Shown: piece after piece, positions 6,850 through 16,104 of the stretch
Layout of the letters: every line of letters starts with the position of its first letter
Numbering within the stretch: position 1 is the stretch's first letter
DNA from: Candidatus Lambdaproteobacteria bacterium RIFOXYD2_FULL_50_16
GTDB lineage: Bacteria; SAR324; XYD2-FULL-50-16
Direction: 5' to 3'
DNA length: 36,907 nucleotides
Assembly: GCA_001783695.1 (NCBI GenBank)
Contig: MFNE01000016.1
Span: 22,639 to 59,545 of the forward strand
Position numbers and translations under genes: made by a program
Notes under the pieces: generated by a model
Seen by the model: the letters and a program-made list of their open reading frames with translations, nothing else
The model's database searches: none
Told to the model about the DNA's origin: nothing

Positions 6850-8942
6850 TATTTCTCCTCTTCCTCAGACTTATCTTTAGGTAAAGAACCCAGCGTCTGG
6901 GGTTGCTCTGAAATAAGGGCAAAGAGGCTCGCAAGGTCTTGTTCGGAAGGCTCCACCATTCTAGGTTGGGCAAGGGGTTTCTCTGGGAGGACTACTTGAG
7001 CTGGCGGCTCGAAGTGCTCGTTTTGTGGATCCTCCTCGGACCACTCTTTTTCCATTTGCTCTAAAGCAAAATCACGCAAAACCTCCAACTCTTCGGGGGT
7101 AGGTTCGCGGGGCAAGGAGGTATTTTTGGTTTCTTTGTCTAATTGAGCAATTAGTTTTTCCATGGCCGGTTGATTTCCGGCCACTTCGGCCAACCTTTTG
7201 GCTACCGCCTCGGCTGAACGGGCCAGGTCTTCCTCTTGTGCGGCTCGTTCTGCCTCGCGTTGGGCCTGGACGGCTTTGGCCTCCACCTCCCATTCGGTGG
7301 TGACAAACTCATCAAATTCCACTTCTTCAATCCCTTCGGTAGGCTTTTGAGACCGCCTTTGTAGGTGTCGGGCCAAGCTGTCCACCTCTTCGATCCTCAT
7401 CATTTCATTATAGATTTCCCGGTAGGAGCGATGCTGATCTTCTTTGCGATAATAAGCCGCCACACGGGCCTTGATCGCCTTTGAGCAGGATTCGTAAAAT
7501 TTGCGGTCGCTATAAAGCCGAATGATCCCTTCGGCAACTCCGGTTGGCGAAGCCAGCGGGCAAATCACCCCGCCCGGTCCCAATTTGGGTTCCTCCTCTG
7601 GGGCACCATAAAGTAGTTCAGAGCAAGCACCCACATCAGTGGCAACCGTTGGTACCCCAACTGCGCCAAGTTCCAAGATTACCAAAGGTTGGGCTTCCGA
7701 AAGACTGGTAAGCACCAAAATATCGATTTTCCCGGCGTAATCTTTAATATTAACCTTACCCAAAAACTTAATTACCTTATCCATGCCAGTAGCCTCGACC
7801 ATGGCTTGGCATTCGTCGAAATAGTTTTGGTCTTCGTCAGTGGGCCCCATTATCCAGAGTTCCGCATCCGAAACCACTTGGTTCACAAAGGCAGCGGCGC
7901 GGATCAAGGTTTTAACGTCTTTAATAGGCACTACCCGGCCAATAAACCCAACTATTAAACGCCCACCCTGTTTGCGCTCAATTTTAGAATAGGTTTCGTA
8001 GTCAATCCCGTTGGGCACCACCTTTAGTTGCTCGGGCAAGGCACCGTCTTCTAGTTGTAATTCCTTGTTCCCCTCATAAAGGGTAAGGCCAATTTCCATG
8101 GTTTGATAGGTGAGCCGGGAATAACTTGTAAAACTGTCGATCCAAAAATCCCGAAGACTCCGTTGGGCCAAACGTTGATCCACGTTGAAGTTTAAGGAAG
8201 CCTGATCATCGAGCCAAGCGGCTGTGCCGATCTCTATGCGTCGCTCGTTGGTGTAGATCCCATGTTCAGTCAGCATACAAGGGCGCTTGGTTTCCAAACT
8301 CACTCTTGATAAATAAAGCCCCGCAAAGCCGGTGCACAAGGAATGGTAAACCTTGGACTTAGGAATGGGGGCGAGCAAAACTGAAAAAAGCCCACCCAAC
8401 AAAGAGCGCCAAGACCAAAAATAGTCCAAAAAACTGGAGTTGGGCAAGGTCCGGTCATACATCCGGCAAAGGAGGTCAAAAGACTCCTCTGAATCGGTTA
8501 ACAATTCGCCTCCAAAGGGGCGGCCCAAGGCTTTGCCAAGGTCAATAATCTCTTGCAGGTCCTCTAATTTAGCGTTGGTAGCTAATCTTAAGAGTGGTTC
8601 TTCTAAGCCTTGGCAAAACTTTGCTTTTTGCTCAAGAGTAAGTTTGGAGCGCAACCACTTAAGCTTTTGCAATTCCACATGGACAATTTCGACCACATTT
8701 TCGGGTATCTCATATTTTGGCACCAGCTTCATACCTCTGGGTGTCAAACAAATCAGCGAAAAGGTTAGATCTGGCTGTTCTTTTATTAGTTCGTGACACC
8801 AGCCCGAAACCCCCCCGGCGACATAGGGATAGGTACCTTCTAAAACCAAAGCGATGTCTGTAATCTCGGGCTTGTTTTTCTTGGTCTCGAAAACCCCAGT
8901 TTTGACCGCGTGAGGGCGCCGGAAGTGACGGATCAGATTCAT
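6849..8942 (-). CDS. pelF: PelF, GT4-family glycosyltransferase with long C-terminal extension
   Basis: PelF is the cytosolic glycosyltransferase that polymerises Pel, using UDP-GlcNAc/GalNAc-type donors in studied systems. LVLEGTYPYVAGGVSGW (residues ~32-48) is the PelF N-terminal signature. The GT-B acceptor/donor halves continue to the GFIGRVVPIKD motif and the family GT4 ExxxxxxxE site in SEAQPLVILELG (near residues 413-421). At 697 residues it is about 190 longer than the ~507-residue P. aeruginosa enzyme. The extra part is residues ~530-697: charged, Glu/Gln/Ala-rich, predicted helical, ending in EEEEK, and with no family I recognise. The ATG at 8942 overlaps the pelE stop by four bases. 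Confidence 0.93.
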   Translation of the reverse strand: MNLIRHFRRPHAVKTGVFETKKNKPEITDIALVLEGTYPYVAGGVSGWCHELIKEQPDLTFSLICLTPRGMKLVPKYEIPENVVEIVHVELQKLKWLRSKLTLEQKAKFCQGLEEPLLRLATNAKLEDLQEIIDLGKALGRPFGGELLTDSEESFDLLCRMYDRTLPNSSFLDYFWSWRSLLGGLFSVLLAPIPKSKVYHSLCTGFAGLYLSRVSLETKRPCMLTEHGIYTNERRIEIGTAAWLDDQASLNFNVDQRLAQRSLRDFWIDSFTSYSRLTYQTMEIGLTLYEGNKELQLEDGALPEQLKVVPNGIDYETYSKIERKQGGRLIVGFIGRVVPIKDVKTLIRAAAFVNQVVSDAELWIMGPTDEDQNYFDECQAMVEATGMDKVIKFLGKVNIKDYAGKIDILVLTSLSEAQPLVILELGAVGVPTVATDVGACSELLYGAPEEEPKLGPGGVICPLASPTGVAEGIIRLYSDRKFYESCSKAIKARVAAYYRKEDQHRSYREIYNEMMRIEEVDSLARHLQRRSQKPTEGIEEVEFDEFVTTEWEVEAKAVQAQREAERAAQEEDLARSAEAVAKRLAEVAGNQPAMEKLIAQLDKETKNTSLPREPTPEELEVLRDFALEQMEKEWSEEDPQNEHFEPPAQVVLPEKPLAQPRMVEPSEQDLASLFALISEQPQTLGSLPKDKSEEEEK

Positions 8943-10438
8943 ATTTGATCCATCAAAAGCAGTTTAGGATCCAGCCCTTTTTGCCAAGAGGCGATGATAT
9001 CGGTCGAAGATTTATTAAATTGATCTGGTGCCTCAACGGGCAATTTGTATTCTGCCAAGATTCGGTGCATTTCCCTGATTTGCCCCAGTTGAAACAAGGT
9101 TTGCAAATGCCAGATCCGAATGTTGGGCCGGTCCATACCCCCTTCCTTAATACAATGCCAAAAGTCGTCTCGTGCCGCCTCCCACATGCCTGCCTGCAAT
9201 TCCAGACGAGCCATCGTAAAACGAATTTTGTAGTCGTCTGGCCTTAGCTCCAAGTAGGAGCGGTAATAACCCACCGCCAAAACCAGCATATCCTTCTTCC
9301 GGGAGTCATCCAAGATACCACTAAAAACATAGGAGTCCGCCTGCTTGGCCAGGGCTAACAATGCATCCGCGTCCTCAGGGTCATCGTCGTGTTTTTTAGT
9401 CAGCCGCATCAGGTCGGTCATATACCCTTGCTCAATTCTGGCGGTTACCGTAGCGGCTTGAACCCGAATGCTATTGGTTTCATCTTCGAGGGCGGCCCTT
9501 AAGGCGGGAGCAAATTCGCGGCGAAAGTGTTTAGCGATTTTAGTTAGGGCGTTGCGCTTTTCAGCGATGGTGCCCACAATAAATACTTCGTTAAAACTCA
9601 TCATCCCGTCTTTGCGGCTGAAGTCGTCCTGGCCGGTTACAATCCGGTGGAATACCTCTTCTGATTCACTATGCTCTTCATCGGGAAACATAGTTTCAAA
9701 CCATTCGGCAAAGCTCATCCGTTGGCCTATAAAATAGCGGAACGCAACAAAGGACATCACACAAATCACCGGGCCAAAAGGCCCCATTCCAAAGGTGAAA
9801 ATACTAATCATTAAAAGGTATTTAATATCGTAGGTTCGCAGGTATAAAAATCGAACCAGACCAAACAACAAAGCACAAAGTAAAAGGTGTATAAAAATAC
9901 AAATCGCGGGCGATAACACATCATCTACTAAACTCGAAATAACCCAATATTCCAGGGCAAAAATTACGATACAAAGGCCCAAGTGAAGGGCCCAATCTAA
10001 AAAGGTAACCCCTTCGGAAAGGTTTTTAAGCGGAACCTCTTCTTCTTCTGGTTCAGTGGCTTTATGGCCGATCCGCTCAACAGGCCGGGTCGGCTCTTCA
10101 ACTTGGGGGAAGGATTCTGATTCACTAGCGGAGAAAGGCAGTGGGCGGGCCTTGATCTGGCGGTATTTGACTTTTTTGAAATCTTGGGCCCTTCCAAGAA
10201 TACTTGGGCCTAACCTAGGGCGGAGCCTTGAACTTCGTTTTAGTCCTGGAGGAGCCAGATGGAAAGGATGGGGAGGCTCTAGCTTAGGGCGGGGCAGCAG
10301 GTCAAAGCTTAATTCTTTCTCCTCTAATTTAAGAACCCCTGCCGGTTTGCCAAGCCGGTGAGTGGGCTTTACCAGGGGTTGCTGGGAAGGCTCTATTCCC
10401 GCCTGTCCTTGAGGATAAAGGTCTTTAGGCTCGCTCAT
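8939..10438 (-). CDS. pelE: PelE-like membrane/TPR protein
   Basis: A 499-residue protein in the pelE position between pelD and pelF. Residues ~1-145 are a Pro/Arg/Lys-rich, probably disordered cytosolic stretch. Next come about four hydrophobic segments (roughly 148-235, from LDWALHLGLCIVIFALEYW to ICVMSFVAFRYF), then a helical-repeat region (VFIVGTIAEKRNALTKIAKHF, HEAT-like) and TPR-like repeats (YYRSYLELRPDDYKIRFTMARLELQAGMWEAARDDF). P. aeruginosa PelE is ~329 residues with membrane segments and TPRs and scaffolds the PelDEFG complex. The architecture and position match, with an added N-terminal tail and repeat region. Start ATG at 10438 overlaps the pelD stop by four bases. Confidence 0.8.
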   Translation of the reverse strand: MSEPKDLYPQGQAGIEPSQQPLVKPTHRLGKPAGVLKLEEKELSFDLLPRPKLEPPHPFHLAPPGLKRSSRLRPRLGPSILGRAQDFKKVKYRQIKARPLPFSASESESFPQVEEPTRPVERIGHKATEPEEEEVPLKNLSEGVTFLDWALHLGLCIVIFALEYWVISSLVDDVLSPAICIFIHLLLCALLFGLVRFLYLRTYDIKYLLMISIFTFGMGPFGPVICVMSFVAFRYFIGQRMSFAEWFETMFPDEEHSESEEVFHRIVTGQDDFSRKDGMMSFNEVFIVGTIAEKRNALTKIAKHFRREFAPALRAALEDETNSIRVQAATVTARIEQGYMTDLMRLTKKHDDDPEDADALLALAKQADSYVFSGILDDSRKKDMLVLAVGYYRSYLELRPDDYKIRFTMARLELQAGMWEAARDDFWHCIKEGGMDRPNIRIWHLQTLFQLGQIREMHRILAEYKLPVEAPDQFNKSSTDIIASWQKGLDPKLLLMDQI

Positions 10439-11820
10439 ACCTCAGACACCTCATATTCAAACTCAAGATCAGGGTATTGTTCATGTTCTACCGCTAAAAA
10501 AGCCTGTAACATATTGGCCACTCCTTGCATCTGCTCCTTATTGGCCCCCATAGGGATCAAAGCAAACTCGGTGTGGTTTGATTTTTTTGCAAAGAGCAGC
10601 ATGTCATTGGGCAGGTGCTCTTTGGTAAAACTAACTAGCCGCCGCCCAAAGCGAATGCGGTCAGACGCATCATCGTAGGTAAGGTCGTTCACCTTAACCA
10701 CGAGCTGGAAAAAGGGCATTTGGTGCAGGTCGCGCACCCGGCGTAAGTAGCTGGTATAATACTTGTAAAATGCCGAAGACAACACCCCAGACTTGGTCGA
10801 ATGCAACATGTTGCCATAAGCTTTTTGGAACTGGCGTGCTTGAGAAAAGGTCGCCCCTGCCCAATCAAGCATCAGCTTAAAAGTCTCTACGTTAGTGGCG
10901 TTTAGTGCCATAAAATCGAGCCGCTCAATCTTGATCATGCCAAACACCATCCCGTTGATCGGGTCAATCAGGGGGCCACACATGATACCATCGGTATCGA
11001 GCAGATCGGCGTCTTTGGGGTTGATAGCGCAAACGATCCGTTGGGCGCCGGACATCTCGACAAACAAAGCAGTTTCAGGACCGAAACCCCGGGGGTAGGA
11101 ATGTTCATCCTCCCAACCGTGAGCGTCAATCAATTCAAAACCGTTGGGGCTAAAGATGTAAACCGAAAACTGCTCTGGTGCGGTGACCGTGCGCACAACC
11201 TCACTAATACCGCGAAGCAAAGCAACCGGGTTGAGCTTGTTGACGTTGCGCATGGCGTTAAAACTGTCGATCGAACTCCGCAACTGCCCTACCATCCGAG
11301 TCTCCATCCCCTCTTTGATTTCTTTGAGGTTTTTATAAGACTTGGTGATTTGCTGTTCCCGCTGTTTGACAAAGCGGTTTTCTAAAAGCAATTCGGCATT
11401 GGCTTTTTTCAGTCTTGCGGTCATCTCGCCAATAACGACAGCCGCCAAAGTCCATAGAATGGGGCGGTAAATCACTTGCACTAGATACTCGTACATCGAC
11501 TGGTTGATGGACTGCGGGGGCAGATTATAAAGCAACAGATAGGCCGAGCTAAAGACAGTGGCAATAATCCCTTCGTTGGTCCCGTATTGCAAGGAGATTA
11601 GGAGGACAATGATCCAAAAAGGATGAGGGTCAATACTAATAAAACGGTCCGCACTGCCCACAAATTGGTCTATGGCGGCGCAGACTGCTGTAAAAAAGAG
11701 GATCTCGATTAAAGCCGAAAGCCGAGGGCGAGATCTCAGGCGTCTCCATAGTGTTTGTCTAGGCCATGGCGAAGAGGGAGCAGTCATTATTCGATCAAAA
11801 TCTTCTTTTAGAGTGGCCAT
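10435..11820 (-). CDS. pelD: PelD, c-di-GMP receptor of the Pel synthase complex
   Basis: PelD, 461 residues (P. aeruginosa ~455). It has about four N-terminal membrane segments (~36-135), a coiled-coil linker (~135-175), a GAF domain (~190-330) and a degenerate GGDEF domain at the C-terminus. The inhibitory-site motif that binds c-di-GMP in PelD is visible as RVRD (R361-D364), with an arginine pair at 393-394 about 30 residues on; P. aeruginosa PelD uses R367/D370 and R402. This spacing supports retained c-di-GMP binding and post-translational activation of synthesis. ATG at 11820; it overlaps the barrel gene by 13 bases. Confidence 0.9.
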   Translation of the reverse strand: MATLKEDFDRIMTAPSSPWPRQTLWRRLRSRPRLSALIEILFFTAVCAAIDQFVGSADRFISIDPHPFWIIVLLISLQYGTNEGIIATVFSSAYLLLYNLPPQSINQSMYEYLVQVIYRPILWTLAAVVIGEMTARLKKANAELLLENRFVKQREQQITKSYKNLKEIKEGMETRMVGQLRSSIDSFNAMRNVNKLNPVALLRGISEVVRTVTAPEQFSVYIFSPNGFELIDAHGWEDEHSYPRGFGPETALFVEMSGAQRIVCAINPKDADLLDTDGIMCGPLIDPINGMVFGMIKIERLDFMALNATNVETFKLMLDWAGATFSQARQFQKAYGNMLHSTKSGVLSSAFYKYYTSYLRRVRDLHQMPFFQLVVKVNDLTYDDASDRIRFGRRLVSFTKEHLPNDMLLFAKKSNHTEFALIPMGANKEQMQGVANMLQAFLAVEHEQYPDLEFEYEVSEV

Positions 11821-13328
11821 CGCATCTGAAAATAGAGTTCTTCGGTGATCAATCGGTCATAATATTGATTGTATCCGAAATGTATATCCAATGCTTTCAT
11901 TGGTTTATATCCTTGGTCTAGCCCAAACAGGAGGGCATCGCCACCGAGTACATTGTGGGCAAAGCCTCCGTACCATTGACTAGACCAAACTTCACTCCAT
12001 TTAACTTGCACCAACAGTCTGAAAATATAGAGGTGTTGCTCAAATAGGCTACCAAACCGGTCGTAGCTGGAGGTGTAGTCCAACGGTTTTTCATAGGTCC
12101 AATAAAACTCCCACCTAGCCAAACTGGGGGCGTTGGTCCGGTCCACCAGCCAATAAGGGTTGCGTTCAGAGTAGTAAAAATAGCCGTCAAACGCTTGGGT
12201 ATCGGCCAAATTTTGCTCGCCAATCACATCGTAATGGCGCTTTGAAAGTGCGGCCATTAATTCGTATTGAGGCCCAAGGCGAAAGAGCCGCTCTAAACGG
12301 GTTTCGTCTCTACTGGTTTCACCTAACAGTCCTTCGGCCAGCCCCCAATAGGGTTCTTTCTGGTGCAAAAATAGTCTGGTTTCGCCAAATAAATCACTAG
12401 CTTTGAGGTCTAAGCCGGTCCCTTTTATCTGTTCTTGGTAATACCAATTAAATTGGGCGCTCAAATGAAAAGGCAGATCGGCCCCAACAAAGTTGACCTG
12501 CCGCTGGATATGCCCAGCCGTCTTGGCGGGCACTTCAGGGGCCAGGGGGCGCAAGCTATTGGCTAGGTAATCGTTCCATTCATGATAGGCACCGAGATAA
12601 GCAAGGTCGTAAAAACGCCAGTTAAAGCCGATCAAGCCAATATCTTGCACTAAAATACGTTTAGTCCAAAGGTGCCGGGCCGAGGCGTAAGCTTCGGTGC
12701 CCCTGACCTTGAGCAAGGCTCGACGAAAATCTCGAAACCCTTCGTTGTTAGGTTCTAACTCTATCGCTTGGTCTGCTACAAAAAGTGCTTCGGCCCAATT
12801 GCCCAGTTCTAAATGGGCCGCGGCCAAAGCCATCAATACTGAAGGGTTTCGGCGGTTGGAACGCTGGAGTTTATTTAAGAGTTCCATCGCTTGTAAGGGT
12901 CGGCCCCGCTGTAGTAAAAACTGCACCTCGACCAGTTTAAACCCTAACGCCGCGTCGTCGAGGGGAACGTCTTTTCGGTAAGGGTTAATCAGCGTGACCG
13001 TTATCCCAAACCGACTAGGCGTGGTCTTAACCTCAAGGTCGGGGTTCAATTTTAGAAAAAAAGTGTCATAACTGACGTTGATTTGGTCAGACCAATCACG
13101 CAAAACGGGCATCGCCTGGGATAAAGCAGGTAGGGTGATTCCTTTTGAAAATCGAATCAAAAGTTCTTGGTCGTCGGTAACCTCTGCGTTCACCTCTGCC
13201 TCGTCGGTCCAACTAAAGGTTAAATTTATGCGGTCACCAAGCGTCTCCCAATTGAGCTCCACCGGCATGGCGTGAACCACTTGGGTCCAAAGTAAAAAGC
13301 AAAAACAGAGCCCCAGTTTACTGTGCAC
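11808..13328 (-). CDS. PelB-like outer-membrane beta-barrel with TPR (C-terminal half of PelB)
   Basis: A 506-residue secreted protein. A signal peptide (MHSKLGLCFCFLLWTQVVHA) is followed by a ~110-residue beta-rich domain with alternating hydrophobic strands, a short TPR stretch (~130-205, with EALFVADQAIELEPNNEGF), and a long region of alternating aromatic strands ending in YFQMRWPL. The last part fits an outer-membrane barrel. In P. aeruginosa the barrel is the C-terminal domain of the single PelB protein that exports Pel. Here it is a separate gene directly after a PelB-like TPR protein. Start is GTG at 13328, overlapping the upstream gene by 11 bases. Role is inferred from architecture and position. 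Confidence 0.75.
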   Translation of the reverse strand: MHSKLGLCFCFLLWTQVVHAMPVELNWETLGDRINLTFSWTDEAEVNAEVTDDQELLIRFSKGITLPALSQAMPVLRDWSDQINVSYDTFFLKLNPDLEVKTTPSRFGITVTLINPYRKDVPLDDAALGFKLVEVQFLLQRGRPLQAMELLNKLQRSNRRNPSVLMALAAAHLELGNWAEALFVADQAIELEPNNEGFRDFRRALLKVRGTEAYASARHLWTKRILVQDIGLIGFNWRFYDLAYLGAYHEWNDYLANSLRPLAPEVPAKTAGHIQRQVNFVGADLPFHLSAQFNWYYQEQIKGTGLDLKASDLFGETRLFLHQKEPYWGLAEGLLGETSRDETRLERLFRLGPQYELMAALSKRHYDVIGEQNLADTQAFDGYFYYSERNPYWLVDRTNAPSLARWEFYWTYEKPLDYTSSYDRFGSLFEQHLYIFRLLVQVKWSEVWSSQWYGGFAHNVLGGDALLFGLDQGYKPMKALDIHFGYNQYYDRLITEELYFQMRWPL

Positions 13329-16104
13329 GGATTAGGTCCTCAGCCTCTTTCATCCGCCCTAATTCCATCAGCCAACTGGCCAACCCCGCTTTGAAGCTAA
13401 CCTGGGTAGGAAATTGGGCGATTAAATCGCGATAGATTTGGATTGCCTCTGCCGTCTCTTTGAGACGCCAATGGGCTTGAGCCATCAATACCTTGGCCTC
13501 AACATCATCTTTCCCTAAGGTCTTTAGCAAGTCTAGTGTCTTTGTGAACCATTCCTTTGCCTTAGGATCATTTTTTCGCGCTAAGAGTTCGCCGTAGAAA
13601 AAGAAGGCGCTCGGGTCCTCGTATCCCTGGCTAAAGGCCTCTGCTAAATAGGTTTCAGAGGCGGTGAATCTTCCCTGGTTAAAAGCGTTGATCCCCAGCT
13701 TGGCGATGGCCTCTTTGTTCTCGGGCATAATTTTTAAAAGCTTTTGGAAAGCCGCCGCTGCCAGGGGCTGGTCACCAGCCAATTGAGCAAGCCGCTTCAA
13801 GCGGAACTGGCTTTCTTCCTTTTCAATAGCTTCGGACAACATTTTGTAAAACTTTGCTTTATCACGCTTTCCGCCTAGATGTTCTAGGTAAAGGTCCATC
13901 ACGTATTCGTTTTGCCAAGGTTTGACTTGGTCCACATAGGCAACCAGCAACTCAGCCTGCCCGACTTGGATTAAACGCCGGTACCAACCGGCTTTGATCC
14001 GTCCTTCGCTATTTTGGGCGCGGTCATCAAGCCAAACAATCTTATCTTTAGTAGGTCGCATACCCCAAAGGAAAATCAACTGTTCCACTGCCGGACCTTC
14101 GGGGCCTTCCTTCTCCGCTTGGGACATAAAGATAGCCTCGGCCTCTTTTTTGTAGTTGTGTTCCAAAAAGGTAAAACCAATTTCGCTGCGCTCTTTTTCG
14201 GTGATGTTGTGTCTTGCCAGTTCCTTTTTCCAGATCTCAAGCCATTGCTCTGGCTGACCGTTTCGGTATAAGGCCTCCGCGTAGGCTGCACGCCAGTCGT
14301 TGGGGGCTTTGGCGTATAATTGGCGAAGCAGGGGCAACGCTCGTTGGTAGTTTAGGTTAAGCACTAATGCGTTCGCCAAAAACTCGTCCGCTTCTGGACT
14401 AGGCTTAAGCCGCTTATAGGTTCCGGCTCCGATTAAGGCTTCTTCAAAATGTTGATAACGAACGGCCACAAAATAAAGGTTTCTGTAGAGTTCAGGCTCT
14501 AGGGTTGGGTAGCGTTCAATCCAGGCCATCACCACGTCGATCCGCCCCATGGCACTCAAATTAAGCATCCAACCATATAGAACCGGTAACTGGACCACCA
14601 AGGGCTGACCGGCAATTTTCCGCTTCTCCATCTCAAGCATAAGATGCGCTTTTTGCGAGAGGTCATAGGCCAAATAGAGTTCCACCACCTCTGGCATGGT
14701 CAAGTATTTGATATCAGAAAAGTTATCAACTTGATTTAACTGCTGTTTGGCCAGTGCGTCTTGGTGCATATCGTGGTAAATCTTGGCCATGTAAAGTCGG
14801 CGCCATTCGGGCAGTTGGCGGCTGTTTTGTTGCGTTTGCGAAGCATCAAGCGATTCCGCCCCGCCACCAATGACCTCCAAGACCACTCCAACCATCCAAT
14901 AATCGGCCCTTGCTTGCTTGGGTAGCCTTCGTTTTAGTACCAACGCATCATCGTTCAAGTGGTACTGAATCAATAATTTAGCGATTATCAGGTAGTGATC
15001 TTCATCCATAAAGCGAAGATCCGCCTTTTGTACAAACTCCGAAAGTAAAGCCGGGTCCTCTGTTTCGATAACCAAGTCCAAAAGGGTCTCAGTTAAACTA
15101 ACTGGTAAGGTATTTGCGCGGAACCTTTTAAGAAGCCGTGTGAGGGCTTTGTCGTTTTCTTTTAGCGCAATCTGCACTGAGATCAAAGCCACCAACACCC
15201 CTTCTTTGAGGTTTTCTTGGGCTTCAAAGGGTTCTAATAATCTATAGGCAGTGGGCAGCGCCCCTTTTCGCTGGAAGAGGTTAGTAATCCGTTCCAGGTG
15301 ACCTCCTTGTTTGGCTTCGATCACTTTGTTTGCCAGTAACAAAGCAGCGGGTTCTTGCCCGAGGTCTAACATTAGGCTTAAGGAAAAATCGATTTCCTCT
15401 GGAGTGACCTCGTTAAAACGACGTTCAAAAAGTTGGTCTAAAACCTTTAAAGCATCGTCAAAACGCCGCTGGGAAGCATAGAGGTAGGCAAGGGCGATAA
15501 AGTCTTCGTGGTCGGCCTCGAAATCGGAGATAATTAGGTGAAGGGTTTCCGCCTGCTTTTCGTAACTCTCGGTGTAGTTATAGATCTGGGCCAATTCCCG
15601 CAAAACCTTTCGACCAGGAGCGATTTTGGCAATGGCTTCTAGGTTGCTTAAATAGTCGTTAGGACGTTGCGCATATTGATAATATACAGACAACCTTTTT
15701 CGCACTTCGAGAGTGTCCGGTAATAACGGAAGGGCTTCTTCTAAAATGGCAATGGCCTTATTGACCTGGCCATATTGCAAATAGAGGTCACATAAGGGCC
15801 CCAAAAGGCCGGGGGACCTATTTCCCGCTTGGTACTCGGCCTCATAGCGGACCAACGCGCTTTTGAAATCTTTGTCTTTGAAGTTGAGATAGGCCACCTC
15901 ATTGTCGTTGGGAATCATCATCAAACCGGCGATCACCCCAATCGACGCCAAGGTAAAAACGGCCCAATAAAAAAAGACGAACCGCTCTATTCGTATCGCC
16001 TGACTTCGTTGTCGATCCAGGGGATCCGCTTTGGGCGGCAATATTTTTATGCCCGTGCCCGGTGCGCTTGACCCAGCGCGTTTGCGAGCGACAACCGCGC
16101 TCAT
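13318..16104 (-). CDS. PelB-like inner-membrane-anchored TPR protein (N-terminal part of PelB)
   Basis: A 928-residue protein with one N-terminal membrane segment (about residues 43-66, FVFFYWAVFTLASIGVIAGL) and then TPR-like helical repeats to the end. Examples are ALVRYEAEYQAGNRSPGLLG, AIAILEEALPLLPDTLEVRK and AIQIYRDLIAQFPTQVSFKA. The bulk should lie in the periplasm. P. aeruginosa PelB (~1193 residues) joins a similar membrane segment and ~19 TPRs to an outer-membrane barrel; the TPRs there guide Pel and modulate PelA. This gene carries the TPR part only, and the barrel is the next gene. ATG at 16104 overlaps the deacetylase stop by four bases. Confidence 0.78.
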   Translation of the reverse strand: MSAVVARKRAGSSAPGTGIKILPPKADPLDRQRSQAIRIERFVFFYWAVFTLASIGVIAGLMMIPNDNEVAYLNFKDKDFKSALVRYEAEYQAGNRSPGLLGPLCDLYLQYGQVNKAIAILEEALPLLPDTLEVRKRLSVYYQYAQRPNDYLSNLEAIAKIAPGRKVLRELAQIYNYTESYEKQAETLHLIISDFEADHEDFIALAYLYASQRRFDDALKVLDQLFERRFNEVTPEEIDFSLSLMLDLGQEPAALLLANKVIEAKQGGHLERITNLFQRKGALPTAYRLLEPFEAQENLKEGVLVALISVQIALKENDKALTRLLKRFRANTLPVSLTETLLDLVIETEDPALLSEFVQKADLRFMDEDHYLIIAKLLIQYHLNDDALVLKRRLPKQARADYWMVGVVLEVIGGGAESLDASQTQQNSRQLPEWRRLYMAKIYHDMHQDALAKQQLNQVDNFSDIKYLTMPEVVELYLAYDLSQKAHLMLEMEKRKIAGQPLVVQLPVLYGWMLNLSAMGRIDVVMAWIERYPTLEPELYRNLYFVAVRYQHFEEALIGAGTYKRLKPSPEADEFLANALVLNLNYQRALPLLRQLYAKAPNDWRAAYAEALYRNGQPEQWLEIWKKELARHNITEKERSEIGFTFLEHNYKKEAEAIFMSQAEKEGPEGPAVEQLIFLWGMRPTKDKIVWLDDRAQNSEGRIKAGWYRRLIQVGQAELLVAYVDQVKPWQNEYVMDLYLEHLGGKRDKAKFYKMLSEAIEKEESQFRLKRLAQLAGDQPLAAAAFQKLLKIMPENKEAIAKLGINAFNQGRFTASETYLAEAFSQGYEDPSAFFFYGELLARKNDPKAKEWFTKTLDLLKTLGKDDVEAKVLMAQAHWRLKETAEAIQIYRDLIAQFPTQVSFKAGLASWLMELGRMKEAEDLIRAQ

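Noticed and set aside
7072..7293. Gly/Arg-rich reading frame on the minus strand inside pelF
   Set aside because: It is a shadow of the charged PelF extension in another frame.
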